Shown here: positions 9,234 through 18,012 of the stretch, piece by piece
How positions within the stretch are numbered: the first letter of the stretch is position 1
Layout: every line of letters begins with the position of its first letter
Assembly (NCBI RefSeq): GCF_001306115.1
Contig: NZ_LGCL01000015.1
Coordinates: 1 to 64,000, forward strand
Length of the DNA stretch: 64,000 nt
DNA from: Ornatilinea apprima
Lineage (GTDB): Bacteria > Chloroflexota > Anaerolineae > Anaerolineales > Anaerolineaceae
Reading direction: 5' to 3'
The notes under the pieces: generated by a model
What the model was told of the DNA's origin: nothing
Databases searched by the model: none
The model's input: only the letters and a program-made list of their open reading frames with translations
Program-made: the position numbers and the translations under genes

Positions 9234-10511
9234 CTACCAGCTTTCTGGCGCGCTGTCGCCCTGGCGCGGATACAGGCGCTGGTGCAGCCGCGCGGCTTTC
9301 TGATGATGGTGATCGCTGTCCTCGTAGCGCACGTCCCGGTCGATAATGCGCCGTTCATTCGAAGCCACCAGCACCACATCCGATTCAATCATGCGCGCAG
9401 GGTAAATAATCAAACCCGAACCGATCCGGCAGTTGTGGCCCACGCAGCCGCCCAACACCATCTGGTTGGAAGGGCTTAACGCTCCCCGCCCATCCCGCGC
9501 CTTGATCGTATCGGACAGCAGGTTGAAATCGGTGAACGTGTTGCCTGCCCCAATAAAGGCGTTGCGGCCAACCACGCACATTTGCAGGCAGGTATTTTGC
9601 GCCACCATGCTGTTATCCATCAACGTGGTCATAAACAGGCTCGCCCGAAACGGTAAAAACGTGCCGTCGCCCACTACCGAAAGCATCACATGGCAGCCCT
9701 GCGACACATTCACATTATCGCCAATGATGCAGTTTTCAATCACTGCCCCGGCGTTGATGGTAACGTTATCACCAATCGTGGTGGGGCCATGAATGACGGC
9801 GGTGGGATCAATCACACAGTTCTTGCCCACTTTCACCACGCCCGAGCATTCCAACACCTGCTTGCCTTCATACAGCGCGCGCGCCAGAATGCCCAGCTTG
9901 AAAAACGGGTCTGCATCAAGGCGCGCCTCAAACCGCGCTCCGCGGCCAAACAGCCCAAAAACCATATCTGCGATAAACACATGCACCCAACTGTCAATCG
10001 CGATCAGGCTGCGCAAGGGAACCTGGTAAACAAGGTCGCCCTGTTCGCTGGCCATGTAGGTGGGCACATGGTAATACCCAATCTCCCGCGCCTGCATGTC
10101 AATCACCAGCGGCTCCGCCCCGCTTTCGGGACCCTGCGGGTAATACCACAGGTCGGCCAGATACAGTTTGCCCGCCGGTGTGTAAGAGCAGGAAAGCGGC
10201 AGACAGTGCTCCCGGAAAGCCGGATCGTTGATGGAAAAAGCTGCGCGCGCGGGCCGATTGCGCTTCTGCGCCTCTTGTAGAAAAGCGTCGATATAGTCCT
10301 GGTCAAAAAACAAATGATCACGGTACACCAGACAGGGCTGGTTGGTCTGCGGCAGGCGCGCGTTTTCGGGCAGTTCCAGCTCTTGGGTGGTATACGCGGC
10401 CAGCACGTCGCGCTGGTGCAGCCACAATGGCTTGTTTTGAATGCGAAGATCACGCGCCGGTTCGTTGAATGGCTCCACCGGTTTTTCGGAATGTAAAATG
10501 ATCTTCAGCAT
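9234..10511 (-). CDS. Left-handed beta-helix (hexapeptide-repeat) protein, nucleotidyltransferase/acyltransferase-like
   Basis: A 425-residue cytoplasmic protein. The first 200 or so residues carry no motif I can name. From about residue 215 there are hexapeptide repeats of the left-handed beta-helix type (CVIDPTAVI, TTIGDNVTI, CIIGDNVNV and others), as in GlmU-like acyltransferases and sugar nucleotidyltransferases. No canonical nucleotidyltransferase signature (GxGTRL) is visible at the N terminus, so this is not GlmU. It has a co-directional neighbour on each side in the long minus-strand run. The substrate is unknown. The repeat call is firm; the enzymatic role is inferred. Confidence 0.
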   Translation of the reverse strand: MLKIILHSEKPVEPFNEPARDLRIQNKPLWLHQRDVLAAYTTQELELPENARLPQTNQPCLVYRDHLFFDQDYIDAFLQEAQKRNRPARAAFSINDPAFREHCLPLSCSYTPAGKLYLADLWYYPQGPESGAEPLVIDMQAREIGYYHVPTYMASEQGDLVYQVPLRSLIAIDSWVHVFIADMVFGLFGRGARFEARLDADPFFKLGILARALYEGKQVLECSGVVKVGKNCVIDPTAVIHGPTTIGDNVTINAGAVIENCIIGDNVNVSQGCHVMLSVVGDGTFLPFRASLFMTTLMDNSMVAQNTCLQMCVVGRNAFIGAGNTFTDFNLLSDTIKARDGRGALSPSNQMVLGGCVGHNCRIGSGLIIYPARMIESDVVLVASNERRIIDRDVRYEDSDHHHQKAARLHQRLYPRQGDSAPESW

Positions 10512-10520
10512 GGCCTTTCC

Positions 10521-11114
10521 TTACGCTTCCAACGGCTGCCTGGCGATGCGGATCACGCAGGCCGGCTCTCCCTGAGCCGCGGACGCGGCGACATTCACCA
10601 GGTGCAGCCGCCCACCGCTGGCCCACAACATAAACTCTTGCAGCAAACCCTGCTGAAAATAACACAGATCCAGGTTTCCTCCATCCATCCCGCCCCAGGC
10701 GCAGCCTTGCGTGGTGCAGCGCCAGCCATGTTCATCCTCTTCCAGGCGTATGGACGTGCCGCAAAGCTCCACCAAAAAATTCACCAGGGCAGACAATCCC
10801 TCATGGATGCGCCGGCTTTTGGGAAGCAGGCGAAAGCGTTGAGAAAACCACCCCAGTTCTTCGCCTTGCTTTTGCAGCAGCAAATTAAACGCGTTCCTGC
10901 CCGCCTGCACCGACATCCCCTGGCTGCCCGGCTGGCCAAACCAGTCTTTCAGGGCGGCCAGCACCTCTTTCATGCCTGCTTTCGACGATTCATCACCGCC
11001 GTCAAAACGCGCAACCAGCGCCTTCATTTGCTCTTCCCCCAAAGTTTCCGCCAGACTTTCCAGCAGCCATTCTCCAAGCCGGTCTTGACAATGCCAGTTC
11101 GCTGTCATTTCCAT
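10521..11114 (-). CDS. V4R-like small-molecule-binding domain protein
   Basis: A 197-residue protein. The C-terminal half has the layout of V4R (vinyl-4-reductase-type) domains: a cysteine-containing strand (CTTQGCAWG), then LCYFQQGLLQEFML, and a terminal strand with a conserved Cys (PACVIRIAR). In other bacteria V4R domains serve as sensory modules or bind small hydrophobic or aromatic ligands. It starts 15 bases after the preceding hydrolase gene and ends nine bases before the beta-helix gene starts, so it is co-transcribed. A ligand-sensing adaptor role in the cluster is inference. I could not exclude an unrelated Chloroflexi-specific family. Confidence 0.
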   Translation of the reverse strand: MEMTANWHCQDRLGEWLLESLAETLGEEQMKALVARFDGGDESSKAGMKEVLAALKDWFGQPGSQGMSVQAGRNAFNLLLQKQGEELGWFSQRFRLLPKSRRIHEGLSALVNFLVELCGTSIRLEEDEHGWRCTTQGCAWGGMDGGNLDLCYFQQGLLQEFMLWASGGRLHLVNVAASAAQGEPACVIRIARQPLEA

Positions 11115-11129
11115 GAAAACTCCCTGCCT

Positions 11130-11924
11130 CTACACATTTGGGTTTTGATCCAAGAATTTTTTTAACGTGTCCAAAAACAACGGTGGTTCATCCAGCATAA
11201 TAAAATGTCCCGCCTGTGGAAACCGCTCGATTTGCGCGTGCGGCACGCCCGCCAGCAGGGGTTTCCACTGCTGAGGGTGCACAATATTATCAGCGTCGCC
11301 AAACATACCCATCACCGGCACCTGAATCTGATTCAATTGGGGTCGCAAATCTGTTTTGCGCAAGGTCGCGATGGAGATCAAAAAGGATTCGAGCGTGGTG
11401 CGCGACAGATCGCGGTCCATGAGATCCGGAAAGCCCGGATCGCTGCAAATAAATGGAGAGGCAACCCGCATCACCGCCCGGAAGAGCGGAAAAAACGTAA
11501 ACAAGGCCCGGGCGTTAAACGGTACCCCAGCCAGCTTTAGAGCCAGCGCCAGGGAGGAGCCTACAATCGGTGAGCCAATGATCACCACCTTCTGCACGCG
11601 CTCAGGGGACTGGATGGCCGCCAACAGGCTCACCGTCCCGCCCATGCTGTGCCCAACCAGCGGAGCGCTGGAAATTCCCATCTGATCCATGAACTGGGTC
11701 ACCAGGCTCACAAAGTCCTGCACTTTGTAGGTGCTGCGCTTGCGGCCCGATTCGCCAAAGCCCCAAAAATCCAGCGCGTAGGTACGGTACGACTGGCCCA
11801 GGTAAGTCATCGTTTCGCGCCACAGGCCCCAAGAGCCCAGCCATCCGTGCAGTAAAATCACCGGACGGCCGCGCCCATACACTTCATAGTGAAGAATGCC
11901 CTGGTCGGTCGTTATGGAAGACAC
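11130..11924 (-). CDS. Alpha/beta hydrolase with intact triad
   Basis: A 264-residue alpha/beta hydrolase. LLHGWLGSWGLW is the oxyanion region, LVGHSMGGTV is the G-x-S-x-G nucleophile elbow, and the acid (FGDAD) and histidine (QAGHFIML) are in place. It is strongly similar in layout to the protein at 145-933 (both have HGWLGSW and YALDxxGFGES-like segments), so the two are probably paralogues, but this copy keeps the serine. It sits between the small-GTPase gene (17-base gap) and the V4R-like gene. The substrate is not predictable. Confidence 0.
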   Translation of the reverse strand: MSSITTDQGILHYEVYGRGRPVILLHGWLGSWGLWRETMTYLGQSYRTYALDFWGFGESGRKRSTYKVQDFVSLVTQFMDQMGISSAPLVGHSMGGTVSLLAAIQSPERVQKVVIIGSPIVGSSLALALKLAGVPFNARALFTFFPLFRAVMRVASPFICSDPGFPDLMDRDLSRTTLESFLISIATLRKTDLRPQLNQIQVPVMGMFGDADNIVHPQQWKPLLAGVPHAQIERFPQAGHFIMLDEPPLFLDTLKKFLDQNPNV

Positions 11925-11941
11925 GTTGGTTTACTCAAAAC

Positions 11942-12481
11942 TCAGGCTTTGCCCGATTCCATTAACGTTTGAATGGTGAAAAGCAGTTCCAGCAGAACCG
12001 TCTTAACTTTTTCTTTGTCTAAGGCCACACAGGGTAAGAGCTTCACATCGGGATCCAGACGCAAGGCCACCCGCATATCTTCCAGGTCCCAGGCATCCGG
12101 CGAGTCTTGTTTGTTGGCGGCTACAACGTAGGGGGTTGGCGCGTAGGCCTTGAAGGTTTGCAAAATACTGCGCGCCTCGCGGAACGTTTCCGGCCGGTTG
12201 CTGTCCACAACCACAATGAATCCCAGCATCCCTTCTGAGAGGATCTCCCACATAAAATCAAACCGCTTCTGGCCCGGGGTGCCAAACAGGTACAGCACCA
12301 GGTCATCATCTACCGTGATGCGGCCAAAATCCATCGCCACCGTCGTGGTCTGTTTGATGCGCTCAGCCTCCGCGGTGATTTTCCGCTCCGTCGAAACCAC
12401 ATCAATCTCGCTGACGGTGCGGATAAATTCTGTTTTTCCTGCGCTAAATGGCCCTGTTACAACGATTTTGACCGTTTGCAT
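11942..12481 (-). CDS. MglA/CvnD-like small Ras-superfamily GTPase
   Basis: A 179-residue bacterial small GTPase. Start 12481 is preferred over 12508 because AGGA lies seven bases upstream and the protein then begins directly with the first beta strand (MQTVKIVVTG). G1 is GPFSAGKT, a switch-I threonine lies in TTTVAMDFG, G3 reads FGTPGQ (the usual Asp is replaced, as I recall for CvnD-type conservon GTPases) and G4 is NKQD. Family members work with roadblock, PATAN or kinase partners in signalling. The PATAN gene is immediately upstream. No roadblock/LC7 protein is seen here, so the exchange or activating partner is unknown. Confidence 0.
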   Translation of the reverse strand: MQTVKIVVTGPFSAGKTEFIRTVSEIDVVSTERKITAEAERIKQTTTVAMDFGRITVDDDLVLYLFGTPGQKRFDFMWEILSEGMLGFIVVVDSNRPETFREARSILQTFKAYAPTPYVVAANKQDSPDAWDLEDMRVALRLDPDVKLLPCVALDKEKVKTVLLELLFTIQTLMESGKA

Positions 12482-12510
12482 GAGCACATCCTCTCCAATG
12501 GATTCCAATC

Positions 12511-13326
12511 TTACAGCGAGCGAATGCGGTCCACCAGCCTTGAGAGCAGATTCTTCTGCTCTTCCCGGTTTGTGGTGGGGAACATCTGTTTCGTGATCCG
12601 TGTGGGGCCGCCACCCGGGCGCACAATTTCAATCAGGCCGGCCTGCAGCAAACCGTAAACCACTTTGCGAATTTCCATGTCCGAAAGGTTGGCTGCTCTG
12701 GCAATTTGTTGAATCGAGTTCTTGGGGTTGACATAAGAAACGACCCGCCACTCTTCGACACTGAGGTTCACGTTCTTCAAGTTGGTTTCGGGCCGGTCGG
12801 TAAATTTTAACGCCATATCCAGGCTGGGAATTTCATCCTGCAGCAGTTCCCACTCGCGCATCTGGCGCGCGCCTTCGATAATCAGGTTTTCCAGATCAAT
12901 TCTGACCGCGATTTTATCTTCGGGGAGCTGCAGGGTCTGTTCAAATTGGAAGACACCCTCCACCCATGTAAAAAGGCGCTGCACCACGCTGATAAAATAG
13001 GTTTGCAGGCTGGTGAGAATATCATCCTGGCTCACATACCCGGCATTGATCAACAGCAGACCCAGCTCCTTGTCGCTGATCTGGCTGGCGCGGTTCGCGA
13101 TCAACTGGCGCTGGCTGCGCGTGATTTTCTTATTACGGTGTAAAATGCTCGCCAGGCTGGCATCTTCGTTGGAGAACTGCGCGTAAGCCAGCTTTCCCTC
13201 CCGAAACATCACCTTCGCCGCTCCCCCGCTGCCCTGAATCTCCAGCGTCCCGGTTTTCTTTGCAAGATTCACCAGGTTGAGCAGTTGGGTAATTGTGAAA
13301 TCACGCAGGTTGCCCTTTAATGCCAT
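12511..13326 (-). CDS. DUF4388 (PATAN) domain protein with C-terminal winged helix
   Basis: About 271 residues. The N-terminal DUF4388/PATAN domain has the typical opening GNLRDFTITQLLNLV followed by KTGTLEIQG and VMFREGKLAYAQF. A helical insertion follows, and the C-terminal 80 residues form a winged helix (SIQQIARAANLSDMEIRKVV, GLLQAGLIE). PATAN proteins are linked to small GTPases and two-component signalling. I start at 13326, six bases after GAGG; the longer frame (13338) lacks a ribosome site. It is first in the nine-gene minus-strand run, behind a strong promoter at 13359-13387. Confidence 0.
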   Translation of the reverse strand: MALKGNLRDFTITQLLNLVNLAKKTGTLEIQGSGGAAKVMFREGKLAYAQFSNEDASLASILHRNKKITRSQRQLIANRASQISDKELGLLLINAGYVSQDDILTSLQTYFISVVQRLFTWVEGVFQFEQTLQLPEDKIAVRIDLENLIIEGARQMREWELLQDEIPSLDMALKFTDRPETNLKNVNLSVEEWRVVSYVNPKNSIQQIARAANLSDMEIRKVVYGLLQAGLIEIVRPGGGPTRITKQMFPTTNREEQKNLLSRLVDRIRSL

Positions 13327-13358
13327 AGGTGGCCTCAAATCTCTGCAAGTTTCAAAAA

Positions 13359-13387
13359 ATTATACTTTCAAGAACCGGTCCAGTCAA
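13359..13387 (-). promoter_or_regulatory. Sigma-70-type promoter of the PATAN/GTPase/kinase run
   Basis: On the minus strand, TTGACT and TATAAT are separated by 17 bases, about 30 bases upstream of the PATAN start codon. This is the best-matching promoter for the nine-gene cluster; no other strong match is visible in the short gaps further down the run. Confidence 0.
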
Positions 13388-13615
13388 TTAACCGCCGCTC
13401 TTGCACGCAACCACACAAACACCACCGTTCCGATTCACACTCGAACAGTCTTATTGTATACCAAAACCCGCCCGCGCAACTCTGGCGCGGCTTAACAAAT
13501 TCAATAACTCGGCCGTTTCCATACTATAATTTGAGCAAGCGCGAGCCGCAGACCGCTCGCAAATTTACCATCTCGCCAACCCGCCGCTGAAAAAAATTAA
13601 TCTGAGAGAACCTGC

Positions 13616-15283
13616 ATGCCAGACCTTTCGCACACCCTTCAAAGTCACGACCTCGGTTTCTTGAAAATGGTTGCCGGGTTGTGGGGCATTGAGCTGAACG
13701 CCCCCGACGCCCGCAAAGCGCTCCCTATTTTGGAAAACGAGATGCTTGACGCTGACCTGCTCACCGAGGTGATTGAAGCCCTGCCCGACGGCGCGAAAAT
13801 GGCCCTGCAAGAAGTGCTGCGCTCCGAAGGTATGCTGCTCTGGTCCCAATTTTGCCGGAAATTTGGCGAGGTGCGCGTGATGGGTCCCTCCCGCCGCGAC
13901 CGCGAGCGCCCAGACTTAAAACCCGCCAATTCCGCGGAAGTGCTCTGGTACCGTGCGCTGATTGGCAAAGCCTTTCTCAGCTTTCCACCCGATGAGCCCC
14001 AGGAATACGCCTATATTCCCGAAGACATCCTCGATTTTGTCATCGAGCTGCTGCCGCCCCCGCAGGAATCGCTGCTGGGCCGCCCAGCGTCTCCCGCCGA
14101 ATATGAAGTAATCCTCCCCGCCAGTGACCAGATCCTCGATCACACTTGCACGTTTCTGGCCGCCACCCGCGCCGGAATCCCCAACGAGCAGGTGGCTGGC
14201 TTCACCACCGGGCTGCCCCTGACTGTGCTGCGTGCTTTACTGCAGGCCGCTGGCGGCCTGGACGACGCGCTGCAGATCAACCCACAGCGCGTCCGCCAGT
14301 TGCTTGGCGCGCCACGGCCGGAAGCCTTGTTGATGCTGGTGCGCGGCTGGCTGACCAGCCCCATGTTCAATGAGCTGCGCCTGCTGCCCCATCTCATCTT
14401 TGAAGGCGAATGGAGCAACACCCCACTCACCGCCCGCCAGGCGCTGCTGGATATCCTCTCCCGGCTGCCCGCGGACAAATGGTGGAATCTGCAATCCTTC
14501 ATCAACGCCGTCAAAGAGCAGCACCCCGATTTTCAGCGCCCGGCCGGTGACTACGATTCCTGGTTCATTCGCAGCCGCGCCAGCGGAGATTTTTTGCGGG
14601 GGTTTTCCTCCTGGGACCAGGTCGATGGAGAGCTGATTCGCTTCTTCATCACCGGCCCGCTGCACTGGCTGGGCCTGGCCGACCTGGCCTCTCCCACCCC
14701 TGGCGCGCCTGTCGCGGCCTTCCGGCTCTCCGCCTGGTCCGCCGACCTGCTCGAAGGCCGCGAGCCATCCGGCCTGCCAGCCGAAACCGCCCCCTTGCGT
14801 GTTACCAGCGACGGCTGCATTGAAATTCCACATCTCACCCCGCGTTCGGTGCGCTACCAATTGGCGCGCTTTTGCGCCTGGGAAGGTGTAAAGGAGCAAA
14901 CCTACCACTACCGCCTCGCCCCCCAGGCGCTGGAGCAGGCTAAAAAGCAGGGCCTGCTGCCCCGTCATCTGACCGCCCTGCTCAAGCAGTACGCCGCCCC
15001 GCCCCTTCCGCCCACCATCCTGCAGTCCATTGAGAAATGGGACCGCCACGGTCTGCAGGCCCGCCAGCAGGCCGCCGTGATTTTGCGCGTCACAGCTCCT
15101 GAAATTCTGATCGCCCTAAAAAAGACCCGCGCCGCGCGCTACATCAGCGAAGAGCTGACCCCCACCATCGCGTTGGTACGCGCTGAAGGAGCCGGCAAGA
15201 TTCGCGCCGCCCTCCTGGAATTGGGCTACCTCTCCGATCTCGAACCCAATGAATCATCTGGCGCAGCCACCACCAAGATTTGA
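13616..15283 (+). CDS. Helicase-associated (XPB/Ssl2 N-terminal-like) protein without a motor
   Basis: A 555-residue protein resembling the helicase-associated domain family (XPB/Ssl2 N-terminal-like) found in Actinobacteria and Chloroflexi. It has a helical N-terminal half ([17 protein letters not shown]) and a C-terminal module starting near [11 protein letters not shown], then [12 protein letters not shown] and [13 protein letters not shown]. There is no Walker A or DEAD motif anywhere, so it lacks helicase ATPase domains. A TATAAT box lies at 13525-13530 upstream and the start is 13616 (GAGAGAA nearby). It may be a DNA-binding accessory. The function is unknown. Confidence 0.
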   Translation: MPDLSHTLQSHDLGFLKMVAGLWGIELNAPDARKALPILENEMLDADLLTEVIEALPDGAKMALQEVLRSEGMLLWSQFCRKFGEVRVMGPSRRDRERPDLKPANSAEVLWYRALIGKAFLSFPPDEPQEYAYIPEDILDFVIELLPPPQESLLGRPASPAEYEVILPASDQILDHTCTFLAATRAGIPNEQVAGFTTGLPLTVLRALLQAAGGLDDALQINPQRVRQLLGAPRPEALLMLVRGWLTSPMFNELRLLPHLIFEGEWSNTPLTARQALLDILSRLPADKWWNLQSFINAVKEQHPDFQRPAGDYDSWFIRSRASGDFLRGFSSWDQVDGELIRFFITGPLHWLGLADLASPTPGAPVAAFRLSAWSADLLEGREPSGLPAETAPLRVTSDGCIEIPHLTPRSVRYQLARFCAWEGVKEQTYHYRLAPQALEQAKKQGLLPRHLTALLKQYAAPPLPPTILQSIEKWDRHGLQARQQAAVILRVTAPEILIALKKTRAARYISEELTPTIALVRAEGAGKIRAALLELGYLSDLEPNESSGAATTKI

Positions 15284-15354
15284 AGCCGCTCTGGCCCGGC
15301 TGTATAATAAAGATAGCTTTTTATCCCGGCAGTTTATCCTTATCTGAGGTGAAA

Positions 15355-16539
15355 ATGACCGATCAATTGCAATGGATTCAAACCGAATTGGACACGTTGA
15401 AAGACCAGGGCCTTTATAACCATATCCGCACCCTGGCCTCTCCCCAGGGCCCCTGGCTGGTTGTAGACGGCAAAAAAGCCTTGAATTTTTGCTCGAACAA
15501 CTATTTAGGCCTGGCGAACCATCCCCGTCTGGTGCAGGCAGCTAAAGAGATCGTTGACCGCTATGGCGTTGGCCCAACCGCCGTGCGTTCCATCGCCGGC
15601 ACCATGGACATTCACCTCGAATTGGAGCGCCGCCTGGCCCAATTCAAAGGCGTCGAAGCGGCCGTTACCTTCCAATCTGGTTTTTGCGCCAATCTCGCGG
15701 TGATCCCCGCCCTGGTAAGCAAAGAAGACGTCATCTTTTCCGATGAGCTGAACCATGCCAGCATTATCGACGGCAGCCGCCTTTCACGCGCGCGGATTGA
15801 GCGTTTCGCCCATGCCAACCCAGCCGATCTGGAGCGTGTCATCCGCGCCAACGCCGGCAGCTACCGCCGCGGTCTGGTGATCACCGACGGAGTCTTCAGC
15901 ATGGACGGCGACCTGGCCCCCCTGGATGAAATCTACGCCGTCAGCAGCGCCCATGACCTGATGCTGATGGTCGATGACGCTCACGGCGAAGGCGTGGTGG
16001 GCAAAGGCGGGCGCGGCATTGTCGATCATTTCAACCTGCACGGCAAAGTAGACGTGGAAGTGGGCACGCTGTCCAAAGCCTTTGGCGTGGTGGGCGGTGT
16101 GGTTGCCGGCAAATCGGTCATCGTTGAATGGCTGCGCCAGCGCGGGCGGCCCTTCCTCTTCTCTTCTGCCGTCACCCCGCCCGACGTAGCCGCCTGCCTG
16201 GCCGCCGTTGATCTGCTCGAAGAATCCACCGATCTGGTGGACAAACTGTGGGAAAACAGCCGCTATTTCAAAACCGAAATGAAAGCCCTCGGTTTTGATA
16301 CCGGCCTTTCCGTAACCCCCATCACCCCCATCATGCTCGGTGAAGCGCCCCTGGCGCAGCAGTTCAGCCGCGAGCTGTACAATGAAGGCGTTTTTGCCAT
16401 GGCCATTGGCTTCCCCACCGTGCCGCAGGGCAAAGCCCGCATTCGCGTGATGATCTCCGCTTCTCACTCCCGCGACGATCTCGATTACGGCCTGCAGGCT
16501 TTTGCCAAAGTCGGCCGAAAGCTGGGCGTGATCCGCTAG
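15355..16539 (+). CDS. kbl: Glycine C-acetyltransferase (2-amino-3-ketobutyrate CoA ligase)
   Basis: A 394-residue fold-type I PLP enzyme of the alpha-oxoamine synthase family. [14 protein letters not shown], the His stacking on PLP ([15 protein letters not shown]), the DDAHGEG cofactor-binding Asp and the Schiff-base Lys ([12 protein letters not shown]) are all visible. Length and motifs fit Kbl, which converts 2-amino-3-ketobutyrate plus CoA to glycine and acetyl-CoA in threonine breakdown. 8-amino-7-oxononanoate synthase (BioF) is the main alternative, and no biotin genes are nearby. I choose start 15355 (GAGGTG six bases before), not the frame start at 15280, which would overlap the preceding gene. 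No threonine dehydrogenase lies in the window. Confidence 0.
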   Translation: MTDQLQWIQTELDTLKDQGLYNHIRTLASPQGPWLVVDGKKALNFCSNNYLGLANHPRLVQAAKEIVDRYGVGPTAVRSIAGTMDIHLELERRLAQFKGVEAAVTFQSGFCANLAVIPALVSKEDVIFSDELNHASIIDGSRLSRARIERFAHANPADLERVIRANAGSYRRGLVITDGVFSMDGDLAPLDEIYAVSSAHDLMLMVDDAHGEGVVGKGGRGIVDHFNLHGKVDVEVGTLSKAFGVVGGVVAGKSVIVEWLRQRGRPFLFSSAVTPPDVAACLAAVDLLEESTDLVDKLWENSRYFKTEMKALGFDTGLSVTPITPIMLGEAPLAQQFSRELYNEGVFAMAIGFPTVPQGKARIRVMISASHSRDDLDYGLQAFAKVGRKLGVIR

Positions 16540-16554
16540 AGGTTTGACAGACTC

Positions 16555-16593
16555 AAAAAGCGGGACAGTCTGCAGCAGACTGCCCCGCTTTTT
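16555..16593. terminator. Bidirectional intrinsic terminator between kbl and the AlaDH/PNT-like gene
   Basis: AAAAAGCGGG and CCCGCTTTTT flank a perfect inner stem (CAGTCTGC/GCAGACTG). T-runs lie on both sides, between two convergent genes. Confidence 0.
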
Positions 16594-16598
16594 GATGG

Positions 16599-17726
16599 TC
16601 AGCGCTCGTCCCAATGCGCCAGCGAAGCCCGGTACAGCGCCCGCTGGAAGAAATTCCCGTCGGGCGGTATGCGCTCAAGCCCGCCAGATTCAATCAAAGT
16701 GCGCAACAGCGGACGCAGTTGGTTGCCGTACACCTCCATGCACTCGCCTGGCTTGATCCCCGGCCAGGAATAGCAAGACACGGAATGCCGCCGGTTGCGG
16801 GTATCGACCCCGGCCGGGACGCGCTCAAAAGCGGGTGAATCCGGCGCGAAAATATACTGGTCCAGGTTCCCCTGCGGAACGCCTTCAATACCCTTCACTA
16901 TCGGCGGCTCAATCTGGAAGTCGTACGGATCCACCGATAGGTCCAACAGAATCGCATGCCCCGGCATCTCTCCGATCCATTCATTGGGAATCACCGGTTT
17001 GCTGGGGTTAATCCGCGAAGTGGCGTCAATCAGCAGGTCAGCCGTTTTCAGCAGCGGCCGCATCACCTCCACCCGGCCTGTCAGGTCATAATCCACCACC
17101 TGCACCAGCACACCCGGCGCGCCTTCAGAAGCCAAACGCCTGTGGCGCGCGGGGTCTCCGTAATGAATCGCCGCCTGCACCGCGTGGTGGCCCACCGCCC
17201 CCGCGCCCAATAAAACCACCCTCACCGCTTCGCGGCGCGGGCTGCCCAGCCCCGGCGCGGGGTAAATCTGCTCCATCAAATCAAACGCGACACCCACCCC
17301 ATTCCAGGCCACCGCGCGCAAATTTTCCACCAGCCGCCGGCCGTTATCGTCCGCCAGCGAATCCAGAGAAATGCCGTTTACGCCAAGATCACGCAAAAAT
17401 TTTACCCGGTGCGGGCGGGTGGGGTAATGCAGCATGGAGATCAGGCAGCTGCCCGGCTGCATCTGTTGAACGATTTCATCCCCCGGATAACGCAAAACCA
17501 GCACATAGTCTTGTTGAAAAATATGCTTTTTGCTGGCAAACACTGCCCCCGGCGCAGCTGCCAGATACGCATCTTTGCTCAGACCCAGCCCGCTTCCATA
17601 ACCTTCTTCTAATAGGACATCGTAACCATTGTTCTCCAATTGCCCCACAAATTCGGGTAAGAAATCTCGTCTCTCATTTTTCTCAGCGTGCATGCGCGCC
17701 AATCCAATCGAGATCCTGTGGTACAT
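16599..17726 (-). CDS. Alanine dehydrogenase/PNT-like NAD(P)-binding protein
   Basis: A 375-residue protein resembling the alanine dehydrogenase / pyridine nucleotide transhydrogenase fold. The N-terminal half looks like a PNT N-terminal domain (VFASKKHIFQQDYVLVLRYP) and a Rossmann motif (VVLLGAGAVGHHAVQA) starts near residue 168. Downstream LLIDATSRINPSKPVIPNEW contacts the cofactor in relatives. It lacks enough of the AlaDH signatures for me to call L-alanine dehydrogenase, so the substrate is open (an opine or amino-acid dehydrogenase is possible). The ATG at 17726 follows a strong GGAGGAGGA. A probable structured RNA with its own terminator lies upstream. Confidence 0.
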   Translation of the reverse strand: MYHRISIGLARMHAEKNERRDFLPEFVGQLENNGYDVLLEEGYGSGLGLSKDAYLAAAPGAVFASKKHIFQQDYVLVLRYPGDEIVQQMQPGSCLISMLHYPTRPHRVKFLRDLGVNGISLDSLADDNGRRLVENLRAVAWNGVGVAFDLMEQIYPAPGLGSPRREAVRVVLLGAGAVGHHAVQAAIHYGDPARHRRLASEGAPGVLVQVVDYDLTGRVEVMRPLLKTADLLIDATSRINPSKPVIPNEWIGEMPGHAILLDLSVDPYDFQIEPPIVKGIEGVPQGNLDQYIFAPDSPAFERVPAGVDTRNRRHSVSCYSWPGIKPGECMEVYGNQLRPLLRTLIESGGLERIPPDGNFFQRALYRASLAHWDER

Positions 17727-17800
17727 TCCTCCTCCTTCCGCGCTGCGTGGGAATTATGGTTCGAAAAACCCAGGTCAAGAAATCTATACCGATATTGTAT

Positions 17801-17841
17801 AAAAAAGGCGACCGTCAGGCAAAGGAGAAAGCCCGACGGTC
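17801..17841 (-). terminator. Intrinsic terminator of the structured RNA upstream of the AlaDH/PNT-like gene
   Basis: The stem GACCGTC/GACGGTC plus an inner GGC/GCC, followed on the minus strand by GCCTTTTTT. Read from the other side it lies between the NYN gene and the AlaDH/PNT-like gene. Confidence 0.
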
Positions 17842-17952
17842 TCAGGGAAGCAATTCCACCAGTTCTTCTTGCAGCTCGGGGGGGACGAGCTGATTCCTAC
17901 ACTGGTGGGAGACACCGATTTGTAAGTCAGTACCAATAATTCTTGGTGCCTT
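17801..17952 (-). ncRNA. Unassigned structured RNA with intrinsic terminator (6S-like or attenuator)
   Basis: A non-coding stretch on the minus strand with nested pairing. CCCACCAGT pairs with ACTGGTGG (17901-17908 with 17856-17863), enclosing CAGCTCG/CGAGCTG (17886-17892 with 17872-17878) capped by a C-rich loop. An outer GGTxxCTC/GAGACC stem (17909-17916 with 17839-17844) surrounds them. A strong hairpin (17810-17816 with 17835-17841) followed by six Ts ends the unit. The outer stem shares three bases with the terminator's arm, so the two are partly exclusive. A TATATTAT box (17961-17968) would start transcription near 17952. The shape is compatible with 6S RNA or a riboswitch/attenuator, but I matched no family. 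Confidence 0.
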
Positions 17953-18012
17953 CTTAATAGATAATATACATCATATTTATCATCTATTCATTAAAACTGT
18001 ATAAGAGTTTTC

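Noticed and set aside
17755-17775. GGTTCGAAAAACC resembling a tRNA T-arm
   Set aside because: No acceptor stem and no anticodon arm at the right distance.
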